Assembly (NCBI GenBank): GCA_963929765.1
Contig: CAWVKD010000074.1
Coordinates: forward strand, 1-24,364
Length of the DNA stretch: 24,364 bases
Direction of reading: 5' to 3'
Source of the DNA: RGIG529 sp963929765
GTDB lineage: Bacteria; Bacillota; Clostridia; Oscillospirales; Oscillospiraceae
Within the stretch, counting starts at the first letter, position 1; every line of letters starts with the position of its first letter. The translations under genes and the position numbers were made by a program. Below, piece by piece: positions 5,788 to 13,451 of this stretch. The notes under the pieces were generated by a model, which was given only the letters and a program-made list of their open reading frames with translations, searched no databases and was not told the DNA's origin.

Positions 5788-7584
5788 TCAAGAAAGCGCC
5801 TCTTCCATTTGATCCAGCAGAGATGAGAACAATGAAAGAGCGTGTTCAATAGGTGCAGGGGTTGTCATATCAACGCCAGCATCTTTAAGCAGGTCGATAG
5901 GATCTTTGGAACAACCTCCTTGCAAGAAAGAGAGGTAATCTGCAGCGCCGTTTTCTTCTAAGATGCGTTGCGACAAGGCAATGGCAGCAGAAAAACCAGT
6001 GGCATATTGATAAACATAAAATGGAGTGTAAAAATGGGGGATTCGGGCCCATTCCATTTCAATTCCATCATCCAATATCACATCAGAGCCAAAATAAGTT
6101 TGATTAAATTCGCGATATATCGTACAAAGCCGGTCCGCAGTAAGGGGCTCACCAGCGGCAGCTAGTTCATGGGCCTTTTGTTCAAATTCTGCAAACATGG
6201 TTTGACGGAAAACTGTGCCTCGAAATTCTTCCAGAAAGTGATTGATCAGATAAAGACGTTGGTCTTTTTCTTTCACCTGACTCAGCAGATACCGGATCAG
6301 AAGGGATTCATTGCAGGTAGAGGCGACTTCGGCTACAAACAGCTTATAGCCAGCGTACTGGTATGGTTGAGCGCGGTCGGAATAATAAGAGTGGAGAGCG
6401 TGGCCCATTTCATGTGCTAAAGTGAATACGCTGTTTAAGTCGTCTTTGTGGTTTAGCAATACATAGGGGTGGACGCCATAAGCTCCCCAGGAATATGCTC
6501 CACCTCGCTTTCCGCGGTTTTCATACACATCAATCCAGCGTTCTTGAAAGGCTTGGTGTAAAGTGTTTTGGTATTCTTTGCCCAAAGGAGCGAGGCTTTT
6601 GAGTACGGTTTCTTTTGCTTTAGCAAAAGGAAAATTCATGGTAACATCGGGCACCATAGGGACATAAAGGTCGTACATATGAAGTTGATCCATGTGAAGC
6701 AACTGCTTTCTAAGATCAATATATCGATGCAGCAGAGAAAGGTTGTCGTTGACGGTTTGCACCAGATTGTCATATACGCTTAAGGGGATCCGGTTATAGA
6801 ACAAAGATGCTTCTCTTGTGCTTTTAAACCCTCTGGCTCGCGCAAAAAAGAGGCTTTGCTTTACATTGGCTGAAAAGGTAGCAGCCAATGTGTTGCGATA
6901 TATCCCATATGTGGAAAATAAAGCTTCAAACGCTTCTTTTCGCACAGAACGGTTTTGGCTTTTTAAAAAGGGAACGTAACGAACTTCGGTTAATTCTACC
7001 TGGTCTCCGTGTTCATCGGTGATGAGGGGAAACTTTAAATCGGCATTGGTAAAAGCACTAAAAATTTCACTGGCGCCCCCAGCCATTTCACCGGCAGAAG
7101 AGAGCAATTGTTCCAGAGGAGCGGAAAGAATATGTGCTCGATTTCTTATGATTTCTTTAATAGTGCGCCGAAATGGGGCAACTACATCTGTTTTCAAAAA
7201 TGCTTGCAAAGTCTCTTCTGGAATAGAAAGTAACTCTGGTTCAAAAAAAGCGACGGTCTGACTGAATTGCACAGAAAGGCGAGTGGTTCTATCGGAAAAA
7301 TCTTGATACGTACTGTTGGCAGTGTCTTCGTGAAGTTTTTGATTAGCATAGACAATCAAACGCTCACAGCGTTGTTCCAAAGAGAACAAGGTTTTCAAGC
7401 AGGTAGCAAGTTGCTGAGGAGATTGGGATAAAGTGGTAGCAAATTCCGCAGAGAAATGTGGGATTTGTTGTTCGACGGCTTGAAATTCAGAAAGAAAAGC
7501 ATCATCATTGGGATATAAATCTTCTATTGCCCAGCGGTCTTCAACAGGAATTTCTGCGCGGGTGCGTATGGTTTGATTGGCCAT
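5788..7584 (-). CDS. pepF: Oligoendopeptidase F (M3B zinc metallopeptidase)
   Basis: Cytoplasmic zinc peptidase that cleaves short peptides; family M3, subfamily B. At 598 residues it has the normal PepF length. The active site is HEMGH at 391-395 (Glu392 catalytic, His391 and His395 zinc ligands) with the third ligand Glu419 in FVAEVAST. The upstream block GGAYSWGAYGVHPYVLLN (361-378) and the C-terminal FYTPFYVYQYATGFSAA are typical of the family. AAGGAAGGAT precedes the ATG at 7584. It follows the LCP gene by 49 nt on the same strand and probably shares its promoter at 8732-8760; it ends in the bidirectional terminator shared with htrA. Confidence 0.95.
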   Translation of the reverse strand: MANQTIRTRAEIPVEDRWAIEDLYPNDDAFLSEFQAVEQQIPHFSAEFATTLSQSPQQLATCLKTLFSLEQRCERLIVYANQKLHEDTANSTYQDFSDRTTRLSVQFSQTVAFFEPELLSIPEETLQAFLKTDVVAPFRRTIKEIIRNRAHILSAPLEQLLSSAGEMAGGASEIFSAFTNADLKFPLITDEHGDQVELTEVRYVPFLKSQNRSVRKEAFEALFSTYGIYRNTLAATFSANVKQSLFFARARGFKSTREASLFYNRIPLSVYDNLVQTVNDNLSLLHRYIDLRKQLLHMDQLHMYDLYVPMVPDVTMNFPFAKAKETVLKSLAPLGKEYQNTLHQAFQERWIDVYENRGKRGGAYSWGAYGVHPYVLLNHKDDLNSVFTLAHEMGHALHSYYSDRAQPYQYAGYKLFVAEVASTCNESLLIRYLLSQVKEKDQRLYLINHFLEEFRGTVFRQTMFAEFEQKAHELAAAGEPLTADRLCTIYREFNQTYFGSDVILDDGIEMEWARIPHFYTPFYVYQYATGFSAAIALSQRILEENGAADYLSFLQGGCSKDPIDLLKDAGVDMTTPAPIEHALSLFSSLLDQMEEALS

Positions 7585-7633
7585 TTTCGTATCCTTCCTT
7601 TGGAGAATTTGAATTTAATCGCAGTTTGGCGAA

Positions 7634-8671
7634 TTAAGAAACCTGGCTGTATACAATTTTACCGTGCTCAACACTCATCATATCCAGATCTGTCAAAGTT
7701 AAGTCCTCAGTGTAAGGATTTAATTTTTCATTTACAACGTCAACAACTTCATCCATTTTTAAGGTTACATAAGAGCGATGCTCATACATGTAACCAACCT
7801 CGTGGATAGGAATAGTTTCGAAAGTAAGTTGTTCGGAATCGAGGCCAAGGAGCTTTTCGCCGAACCATATGATATTTTCCAAGCTAAGATCGGTTTCTAC
7901 ATACTCATTAAAAATGGTGGCAAATTCTTGTACCTTTGTGATATTGCCCCATTGGAGTGCCTTTGACGCCAATGCGGCCAAAAAGCCCTGTTGTGTTGAC
8001 ATCCTGCCCAAATCTTGGTTGGGATAAGCACTACGGCACCGTACCAACTGTAAGGCCTGTTGTCCATCCAAATGCTGCATTCCTGCCTTTAGGTGGATAT
8101 ATAAGTCCTGAGTGGGATCTTCATAATCCATATCTACTGGTACATTATAGTCAACACCCCCAACGGCATCAACGATCGCAACAAACGCCTGAAGGTTGAC
8201 TTTTACATAGAAATCAATCGGGATGCCAAGCATATCGGATAGCTCCCGTTCAAGACTTGCTACACCATCCTCTGAGGCATAGACGGCGTTGATTCGCTTA
8301 TTGTCCCGATCCGTTTCGATCAGCGTGTCTCGAGGAATGCTGACCATGTGAATGGCTTGGTGAATGGTATCATAAGATCCGACCATGATAGTGTCGGTGT
8401 TGCCATTTCCGTCATCCATTCCAAAGATTAAAAAAGTATAGACGCCCTCTTTTCGTGTTAGTTCCTCTGATGTTGTTTTTTCGTCCGGACGCTCGCCATT
8501 AACAGACAGAGTGCCGGATTCTGTGACAGATGCGGATGGCATTTCCATTTCCGGAGGCCGGACCATTACTTTGTATGTGCAAAATGCGGCTACAATCAGT
8601 CCGGAAAGGATGACGATAAAAATATAGAGCCCTTTTAAAATACGTATACCAATTGATTTTCGTTTACCCAT
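7634..8671 (-). CDS. LCP (LytR-CpsA-Psr) family cell-wall glycopolymer transferase
   Basis: LCP proteins transfer undecaprenyl-linked glycopolymers to peptidoglycan on the outer face of the membrane. The 345-residue product has a basic N-terminus, one transmembrane anchor (about 13-33), a short linker and the LCP domain. Recognisable are FLIFGMDDGNGNTDTIMV (80-97, metal and phosphate binding), SIPRDT (111-116), RINAVY (126-131), the VGGVDYNVP block (about 170-178) and the LVRCR...DLGRMSTQQ catalytic-face motif (209-228) with its conserved arginines. GAAGGAT precedes the ATG. The acceptor polymer is unknown, as no glycopolymer genes adjoin it. It has its own promoter and is followed by pepF. 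Confidence 0.93.
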   Translation of the reverse strand: MGKRKSIGIRILKGLYIFIVILSGLIVAAFCTYKVMVRPPEMEMPSASVTESGTLSVNGERPDEKTTSEELTRKEGVYTFLIFGMDDGNGNTDTIMVGSYDTIHQAIHMVSIPRDTLIETDRDNKRINAVYASEDGVASLERELSDMLGIPIDFYVKVNLQAFVAIVDAVGGVDYNVPVDMDYEDPTQDLYIHLKAGMQHLDGQQALQLVRCRSAYPNQDLGRMSTQQGFLAALASKALQWGNITKVQEFATIFNEYVETDLSLENIIWFGEKLLGLDSEQLTFETIPIHEVGYMYEHRSYVTLKMDEVVDVVNEKLNPYTEDLTLTDLDMMSVEHGKIVYSQVS

Positions 8672-8731
8672 GGAAATAATCCTTCTTTATGTTTTTTCTG
8701 AATTCTCAATAAGTCAATTCAGTTAAAGTTG

Positions 8732-8760
8732 ATTATATACAATTTGCCTTTATTTCACAA
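8732..8760 (-). promoter_or_regulatory. Promoter of the LCP-pepF unit
   Basis: On the minus strand, -35 TTGTGA (8760-8755), 17-nt spacer, -10 TATAAT (8737-8732). The -10 is a perfect consensus; the -35 is weak. Divergent from the importer promoter at 8886. Confidence 0.72.
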
Positions 8761-8843
8761 GAGGTGTTACAAAAAGTTTTCATTTGACAAATGATGCAGC
8801 ATGGATAAAGAAAAGAGGATGTTACATAATATACATGCCAAAA

Positions 8844-8870
8844 TGCACATTTAGATAAATAAAATGTGCA
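8844..8870. repeat. 9-bp inverted repeat upstream of the ABC importer promoter
   Basis: TGCACATTT (8844-8852) and AAATGTGCA (8862-8870) are perfect arms separated by 9 nt. The dyad ends 15 bp before the -35 box at 8886, a position typical of an activator binding site. There is no poly-U tail and no gene ends here, so a terminator is unlikely. Confidence 0.5.
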
Positions 8871-8885
8871 GAATAAACAATTGCC

Positions 8886-8914
8886 TTGACAAGAAAATGG
8901 GGAACGCATATACT
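8886..8914 (+). promoter_or_regulatory. Sigma-A promoter of the NMT1/SsuA-type importer operon
   Basis: -35 TTGACA (8886-8891, perfect), 17-nt spacer, -10 TATACT (8909-8914). The start point would be near 8921. This excludes an upstream in-frame ATG at 8864 as the start of the first gene. Confidence 0.9.
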
Positions 8915-8929
8915 ACAAGGGATCGGAAA

Positions 8930-8972
8930 GGGAACCATGTCTACCGATACCACTTGAGATACCATGGTTCCC
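8930..8972 (+). promoter_or_regulatory. Leader hairpin in the 5' UTR of the importer operon
   Basis: Perfect 10-bp arms GGGAACCATG (8930-8939) and CATGGTTCCC (8963-8972) enclose 23 nt. It begins about 10 nt into the predicted transcript and ends shortly before the purine-rich ribosome binding region. No U-run follows. It does not match a TPP, SAM or other riboswitch that I can recognise by eye. It could be a 5' stabiliser, a protein or RNA target, or a DNA operator just downstream of the promoter. Confidence 0.6.
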
Positions 8973-8998
8973 AAAAGGAAAGGAAAGGAAGGGTACGG

Positions 8999-10030
8999 AT
9001 GAAAGCAAAAAGATGGATTTCTCTCATATGCGCGTCACTTATGGCATTTTTGGTGCTTGCAGGGTGTGGAAATGACACTCAGACACCTGCTACCAACACT
9101 CCTACAGAGAGTGATGGGATAGCAGCCGATGGTCAGGAAAAGACAAATGTAAACTTTGCTGTTCTTTCAGGTCCTACAGGAATTGGTGCTGCCAAATTGC
9201 TTTCTGACAATGAAAATGGAACGGCGAAAAACAAGTACAATGTGACTATAGCAGCAGCCCCTGATGAGCTGACAGGTAAAATCATTAGCGGCGAAATTGA
9301 TATTGCTGCCTTATCTACCAACTTGGCAGCAACATTGTACCAAAAGACAGAAGGAAAGGTGCAGCTTGCGGCGCTCAATACCTTGGGTGTCTTGTACGTT
9401 TTAGAAAATGGAGAAGAAATTCAGTCTGTGGCCGATCTAAAAGGCAAAACCATTTACGCCTTTGGGCAGGGTTCTAATCCGGAATATGTATTGCGTTATT
9501 TACTGGAAAAGAATGGACTGAAAGAAGGAGAAGATGTAACCGTTCAATTCAAAGCCAACGAAGAGATTGTGGCAGCTATGGCATCAGGAGAGGCAAAAGT
9601 AGCTATGCTTCCCGTTCCGGCAGCCACCACTGTTTTGATGAAAAATACTTCGATCCGTTCTGCTTTGGACTTGACAGAAGAATGGGAAAAGACTACAGAA
9701 GACAGCCAACTTACGATGGGTTGTATTATTGTACGCAAAGACTTTGCTGAGGAGCATCCAGAAGCGGTGGAGGCCTTTTTGGAGGAATATGAAGCGTCTG
9801 TGAATTACGTGAAAGAGAATGTAGATGAAGCTGCTCAATGGATAGCACAATTTGGTATTACAGGCAATGAGGAAATTGCAAAGGCTGCCATTCCACAGTG
9901 CAATCTTGTTTGTATTACAGGAGAAGATATGAGAGATACGATCCAGGGATATTATGAAGTCCTCTTTGCGGCAGAACCATCTTCTATTGGAGGAGAAATG
10001 CCAGATGATGCATTCTATTATATCCCTTAA
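8999..10030 (+). CDS. ABC importer substrate-binding lipoprotein, NMT1/SsuA-like
   Basis: Extracytoplasmic binding protein that should deliver a small substrate to the adjacent permease. The chosen start (343 residues) follows AAGGAAGGG and gives a clean lipoprotein signal: MKAKRWISL basic start, hydrophobic core, lipobox LAGC with Cys23. An upstream in-frame ATG at 8864 lies before the promoter and has no signal peptide. The mature part has the two-lobe periplasmic-binding pattern of the NMT1/SsuA/TauA superfamily: GPTGIGAAKLL, GEIDIAALSTNLA, VADLKGKTIYAFGQGS and MASGEAKVAMLPVPAAT. Sulfonates, thiamine precursors, nitrate or other ligands are all possible. First gene of a three-gene operon, overlapping the permease by 26 nt. 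Confidence 0.88.
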   Translation: MKAKRWISLICASLMAFLVLAGCGNDTQTPATNTPTESDGIAADGQEKTNVNFAVLSGPTGIGAAKLLSDNENGTAKNKYNVTIAAAPDELTGKIISGEIDIAALSTNLAATLYQKTEGKVQLAALNTLGVLYVLENGEEIQSVADLKGKTIYAFGQGSNPEYVLRYLLEKNGLKEGEDVTVQFKANEEIVAAMASGEAKVAMLPVPAATTVLMKNTSIRSALDLTEEWEKTTEDSQLTMGCIIVRKDFAEEHPEAVEAFLEEYEASVNYVKENVDEAAQWIAQFGITGNEEIAKAAIPQCNLVCITGEDMRDTIQGYYEVLFAAEPSSIGGEMPDDAFYYIP

Positions 10031-10805
10031 CATAAAACAAGTGATTCGTAAACTCCTTGCTTTTGTTTTTTGGATTGCTGTTTGGCAAATAGCGGCTATG
10101 ATTGTGGGACAGGAATTGTTAATTCCTGCCCCACAATTGGTTTTGGAGCAGCTTATCGAACTGGGAGCAACAGCATTGTTTTGGCAGAGTGCGGCAGGCA
10201 CCTTGCTACGGATATTCGTAGGATTTTTACTAGGTGTTTTGCTAGGTTCTTTGCTTGGGATTTGCACTACATCATTTCCTATTGCAGATTTGCTGCTATC
10301 ACCTATGGTACGTATTGTTCGAGCAACACCAGTTGCTTCCTTTATTGTGTTGATGCTCCTTTGGGTTAGAACTGCTTTCTTACCATCTCTTATTTCAGCG
10401 TTAATGGTGCTCCCTATTCTGTGGGGAAATGTGACTCGCGGTATTCGAGAAACTGATCCTTTACTCTTAGAAATGGGAGAAGTATATGGTTTTGGTTTCT
10501 GGAAACAAAAACGATTGATTTATTTGCCTTCCGTACTTCCTTATTTCACAAGCGGCTGCAAAACGGCTCTTGGTCTTGCGTGGAAATCCGGAGTAGCAGC
10601 AGAGGTGCTTTGTCTGCCAAAGCAGGCTATAGGAACACAGGTGTATTATAGTAAAATTTATCTGGAAACGCCCTCTCTTTTTGCTTGGACTTTGGTGGTC
10701 ATTATCCTCAGTTTTTTTGTAGAAGGCGTCCTGGTGTTCGGAATGAACCGGTTGGAACATAAGTGGCGTCGACAGAACGGAGGGGGAACGAATGCCGAAG
10801 CTTGA
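10005..10805 (+). CDS. ABC importer permease, SsuC/ThiX-like
   Basis: Integral membrane subunit of the importer, about 266 residues with roughly six hydrophobic helices. The coupling loop that contacts the ATPase is visible as GEVYGFGFWKQKRLIYLPSV, an EAA-type motif ending in the characteristic I-x-L-P. The start at 10005 is preferred because GGAGGA lies 10 nt before it; a second ATG follows at once (10008) and a third lies further upstream at 9954 without such a site. It overlaps the binding-protein gene by 26 nt and the ATPase gene by 14 nt, which indicates translational coupling. Confidence 0.88.
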   Translation: MMHSIISLNIKQVIRKLLAFVFWIAVWQIAAMIVGQELLIPAPQLVLEQLIELGATALFWQSAAGTLLRIFVGFLLGVLLGSLLGICTTSFPIADLLLSPMVRIVRATPVASFIVLMLLWVRTAFLPSLISALMVLPILWGNVTRGIRETDPLLLEMGEVYGFGFWKQKRLIYLPSVLPYFTSGCKTALGLAWKSGVAAEVLCLPKQAIGTQVYYSKIYLETPSLFAWTLVVIILSFFVEGVLVFGMNRLEHKWRRQNGGGTNAEA

Positions 10806-11439
10806 GAACGTAACATTACGCTTTATGGAGAAACTGGTATTGGATGATTTATCTTGGGAAATGCCAGAGACAGGAATCACCTGTATGAGTGGCCCCTCGG
10901 GATGTGGAAAAACGACTTTGTTTCGGGTATTGGCTGGTTTGCAAAAGCCAGATTCCGGCCAGGTACTGGGAATAAAAAAGGGGCAATGTGCTTTTTTATT
11001 CCAGGAAGATCGACTGCTTTCCTGGCGAACAGCAGAGGAAAACATTCAGGATGTCTTACCTAAAAATCGTCGCCAGGAAGCTTTAGATTGGTTGTCTTTG
11101 GTGGAACTCCAAGACGATCGGGGAGCGTATCCAAGTGAACTGTCTGGAGGAATGCGCCGGCGAGTAGCACTTGCAAGGGCGCTGGCCTATGGTATGGAAC
11201 GTCCGGGAAAGGTATCGGAGGGAGGCAGATTTCTGTTGATGGATGAGCCGTTTAGTGGCCTGGATGGACCGCTTAAGAGTAGATTGATTCGCCGTATTCG
11301 TTCTTTGCATATCCCGGCTTTGGTGATTAGCCATGACCCAGAGGAAATCCATGAAATGGCGGATCGTGTTGTTTACTGGGGGGGTCCACCCCTCCATATG
11401 TCCTCTTGTACCAATTGTGTAGAGCAACATGAAACATGA
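10792..11439 (+). CDS. ABC importer ATP-binding protein, SsuB/TauB-like
   Basis: Powers the importer by ATP hydrolysis at the inner membrane face. In 215 residues it has Walker A GPSGCGKT (34-41), Q-loop Gln71 in FLFQEDRLLSW, signature LSGGM (117-121), Walker B FLLMDE (147-152), D-loop SGLD and H-loop His181 in VISHD. FQEDRLLSW is characteristic of the nitrate/sulfonate/taurine ATPase group and agrees with the binding-protein family. It is shorter than the usual 240-260 residues, with little C-terminal domain after the H-loop. GGAGG lies before the ATG. Last gene of the operon; I find no convincing terminator in the 90 nt after it. Confidence 0.92.
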   Translation: MPKLENVTLRFMEKLVLDDLSWEMPETGITCMSGPSGCGKTTLFRVLAGLQKPDSGQVLGIKKGQCAFLFQEDRLLSWRTAEENIQDVLPKNRRQEALDWLSLVELQDDRGAYPSELSGGMRRRVALARALAYGMERPGKVSEGGRFLLMDEPFSGLDGPLKSRLIRRIRSLHIPALVISHDPEEIHEMADRVVYWGGPPLHMSSCTNCVEQHET

Positions 11440-11530
11440 TGAATGTAACTGAACTGCGTTTTTTGGATGATTGAACAAAGGAGTGGAGAGTAGGATAAAA
11501 AGAATTGTTAATTTCTGCAAGGATCAGTGG

Positions 11531-11566
11531 TTGCGAACAGTCGAAAAACATGTTAAACTATGTTTT
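11531..11566 (+). promoter_or_regulatory. Probable promoter of the ACT-hom-lysC operon, overlapping a dyad
   Basis: -35 TTGCGA (11531-11536), 17-nt spacer, -10 TAAACT (11554-11559). A 7-bp dyad, AAAACAT (11545-11551) and ATGTTTT (11560-11566), brackets the -10 box, so a repressor bound there would block initiation. The intergenic space 11440-11632 holds nothing else that I recognise. Confidence 0.55.
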
Positions 11567-11632
11567 AATGCGTGAACAAATGACCTCTGTATAAGGACAC
11601 CATTACGTGTTGGGGAAAGGGGGTAGCCATTT

Positions 11633-12073
11633 GTGAGCAAACTGCCAAAATATTATATAGTGGAAGGACGAGCTCTTCCTGATATTTTTCTCAAAGTAGC
11701 GGAGGCTAAACGGATTTTAGAAATTGGAGAAGCGACTACGGTGAACGAAGCAGCTCAAGCAGTTGGTATCAGCCGTAGTGCATTTTATAAATATAAGGAT
11801 TCTGTACGGCCATTTAGTGATATGATGACGGGACGAATTATTACATTCCAAGGCCTTCTAAAAGATGAAAGAGGAGTTCTTTCTGCCATTTTATCAGTAT
11901 TTGCAGAATTTGGAACCAATATCTTAACCATCAACCAAAGCATTCCCACTGATGGATGTGCTGCGGTGACCATCAGCGCATCCACATCAGATATGTTGCA
12001 TCCGGTGGAAGAACTGTTACAGGAAGCAGCTGCGCTGAAGGGTGTGATTCGTTTTGAGATATTGGCGGGATGA
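11633..12073 (+). CDS. UPF0735 (PheB-like) ACT-domain protein
   Basis: The 146-residue product has an N-terminal helical segment with a short helix-turn-helix-like block (VNEAAQAVGISRSAFYKYKD, about 38-57) and a C-terminal ACT domain (about 69-144: ITFQGLLKDERGVLSAILSV, FGTNILTINQ). This is the layout of the UPF0735/PheB family, which has no established biochemical role but sits beside homoserine or phenylalanine genes in many Firmicutes; an amino-acid-sensing role is inferred. The start codon is GTG, supported by AGGGGGT 8 nt upstream. First gene of the operon with hom and lysC. Confidence 0.88.
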   Translation: MSKLPKYYIVEGRALPDIFLKVAEAKRILEIGEATTVNEAAQAVGISRSAFYKYKDSVRPFSDMMTGRIITFQGLLKDERGVLSAILSVFAEFGTNILTINQSIPTDGCAAVTISASTSDMLHPVEELLQEAAALKGVIRFEILAG

Positions 12074-12100
12074 CAGGAGAAATATGAATTTGGTTGGATC

Positions 12101-12130
12101 CATAGGCAATATAAGCAAAGATTGCCTATG
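12101..12130 (+). repeat. 10-10-10 inverted repeat between the ACT gene and hom
   Basis: CATAGGCAAT (12101-12110) and ATTGCCTATG (12121-12130) are perfect arms around 10 nt. There is no U-tract after it; the hom ribosome binding site follows. It could be an intercistronic stabilising hairpin or an operator. Confidence 0.6.
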
Positions 12131-12156
12131 ACGGAATGGGGAAAGGATGAAAAACG

Positions 12157-13371
12157 ATGATTAATGTTGCAATTTTAGGATATGGAACGGTGGGATCAGG
12201 TGTTGCTGAGGTCATTTCGAACCATTCAGGTTCGATTGCCGCTAAAGTTGCTACACCAATTCATATCAAATATATTCTGGTGCGGAGGGATATGCCAGAA
12301 GGGCCTTTTTCTGATTTATTTATAAAAGATTTTTCGGTTATTGAACATGACCCAGATGTGCAAGTTGTAGTAGAGACCATGGGAGGAACTGGTGCGGCGT
12401 TGGAATATACCCGACGGGCGTTATTAGCGGGGAAGAACGTAGTGACATCCAACAAAGAACTGGTTGCGGAACATGGATATGAATTGTTGCAATTGGCACG
12501 TTCTAATAATCTTAGCTATTTATTTGAGGCCAGTGTAGGCGGAGGTATTCCTATCATTCGTCCTATCAGCCAATGTTTAGCAGCCAATGATTTGACGGAA
12601 ATCTGCGGTATTTTGAATGGAACGACCAATTATATTTTAACCAGGATGATTCGGGCAGGTCTCTCGTTTGAGGAAGCGCTAAAGGAAGCGCAGGACAAGG
12701 GATATGCGGAGCGGAATCCAGAAGCAGATGTAGAGGGATACGATGCATGTCGTAAGATCTGCATTTTGGCCTCTCTTTCGTTTGGAAGACATATTTACCC
12801 CAGTCAGGTCGACACAGAGGGAATCACGAAAATCACATTGGAAGACGTACAATATGCGGAAGATGGTGGGAAGAAAATCAAACTGCTGGGAAGGGCCATT
12901 CGCCAACCCGATGGAACAGTCTGTGCCTATGTAGCGCCCCACCTTGTTGATGAAGAAAGTCCTCTTGCTAATGTAGAAGATGTGTTCAATGGCATTATGG
13001 TGAAGGGAGATTCCATTGGCGATGTCATGTTTTATGGTCGAGGGGCAGGGAAATTGCCCACAGCAAGTGCGGTGGTTGCTGATATTATGGATGCTGCCCG
13101 CCACATTGAAAGCAAAAAGTATATCAATTGGGCGCCGGGTGGCGCGGATGCTGCGGTTTCGTCTGCTGGTGTTGTAACAGGATGGTATGTGCGGCTAGCA
13201 GAAGCAAAACAAGATAGTGTCGCTAAAGCATTTGGTGAAGTACAAATGTTGCACCGGGCCAATGCACCAGAAGGGGAAATTGCGTTTCTCACAGAACCCA
13301 TGACAAGAGCTGATGTAGAGAAAAAGTGCGAAGGGTTTCAAAAAAAGAGTTTGATCCGTGTGTTGGACTAA
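12157..13371 (+). CDS. hom: Homoserine dehydrogenase
   Basis: Reduces aspartate semialdehyde to homoserine with NAD(P)H, leading to threonine and methionine. The Rossmann motif GYGTVGSG is at 8-15, the middle has TSNKELVAEHG (97-107) and FEASVGGGIPII (123-134), and the catalytic pair is Asp196/Lys200 in EGYDACRK, by analogy with yeast Asp219/Lys223. At 404 residues it is shorter than the roughly 430 of Bacillus-type enzymes: the C-terminal ACT domain (about 342-404) is reduced and keeps only GWYVRLAEA, AFLTEPMTRADVEKK and a last strand. Threonine feedback may therefore be weak or moved to the separate ACT protein upstream. AAAGGATG precedes the ATG. Middle gene of the operon. Confidence 0.95.
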   Translation: MINVAILGYGTVGSGVAEVISNHSGSIAAKVATPIHIKYILVRRDMPEGPFSDLFIKDFSVIEHDPDVQVVVETMGGTGAALEYTRRALLAGKNVVTSNKELVAEHGYELLQLARSNNLSYLFEASVGGGIPIIRPISQCLAANDLTEICGILNGTTNYILTRMIRAGLSFEEALKEAQDKGYAERNPEADVEGYDACRKICILASLSFGRHIYPSQVDTEGITKITLEDVQYAEDGGKKIKLLGRAIRQPDGTVCAYVAPHLVDEESPLANVEDVFNGIMVKGDSIGDVMFYGRGAGKLPTASAVVADIMDAARHIESKKYINWAPGGADAAVSSAGVVTGWYVRLAEAKQDSVAKAFGEVQMLHRANAPEGEIAFLTEPMTRADVEKKCEGFQKKSLIRVLD

Positions 13372-13415
13372 TTACAAAAGAAGAGATTCAATCATACAAT
13401 AGACAAAACTGAAAT

Positions 13416-13435
13416 CATACCGCATGAGCGGTATG
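13416..13435 (+). repeat. 8-bp hairpin directly before the lysC ribosome binding site
   Basis: CATACCGC (13416-13423) and GCGGTATG (13428-13435) close a 4-nt loop. The lysC Shine-Dalgarno AAGGGGGT begins at the next base, so the hairpin may affect loading of ribosomes or mark an mRNA processing site. No U-run. Confidence 0.6.
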
Positions 13436-13451
13436 AAGGGGGTAATGATAG

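Noticed and set aside
8784..8812. Second promoter with TTGACA at 8784
   Set aside because: No acceptable -10 box lies 16-18 nt downstream; the promoter at 8886-8914 is far better.
8864..8998. N-terminal extension of the NMT1-type binding protein from an upstream ATG
   Set aside because: The promoter -35 and -10 boxes lie inside this stretch, and the lipoprotein signal begins at 8999.
8915..8998. TPP or other thiamine-type riboswitch before the importer
   Set aside because: The leader is only about 78 nt and I find none of the conserved TPP motifs, only a simple hairpin.
9584..10267. Open frame of 227 codons opposite the importer binding-protein and permease genes
   Set aside because: Composition is that of an antisense shadow (rich in Ser, Ile and Cys) with no recognisable domain; the plus-strand genes explain the region.
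11376..11439. Frameshift at the G7 run near the end of the importer ATPase
   Set aside because: The protein reads through the run with a plausible D-R-V-V-Y-W-G-G-P-P ending, so there is no need to postulate an error.
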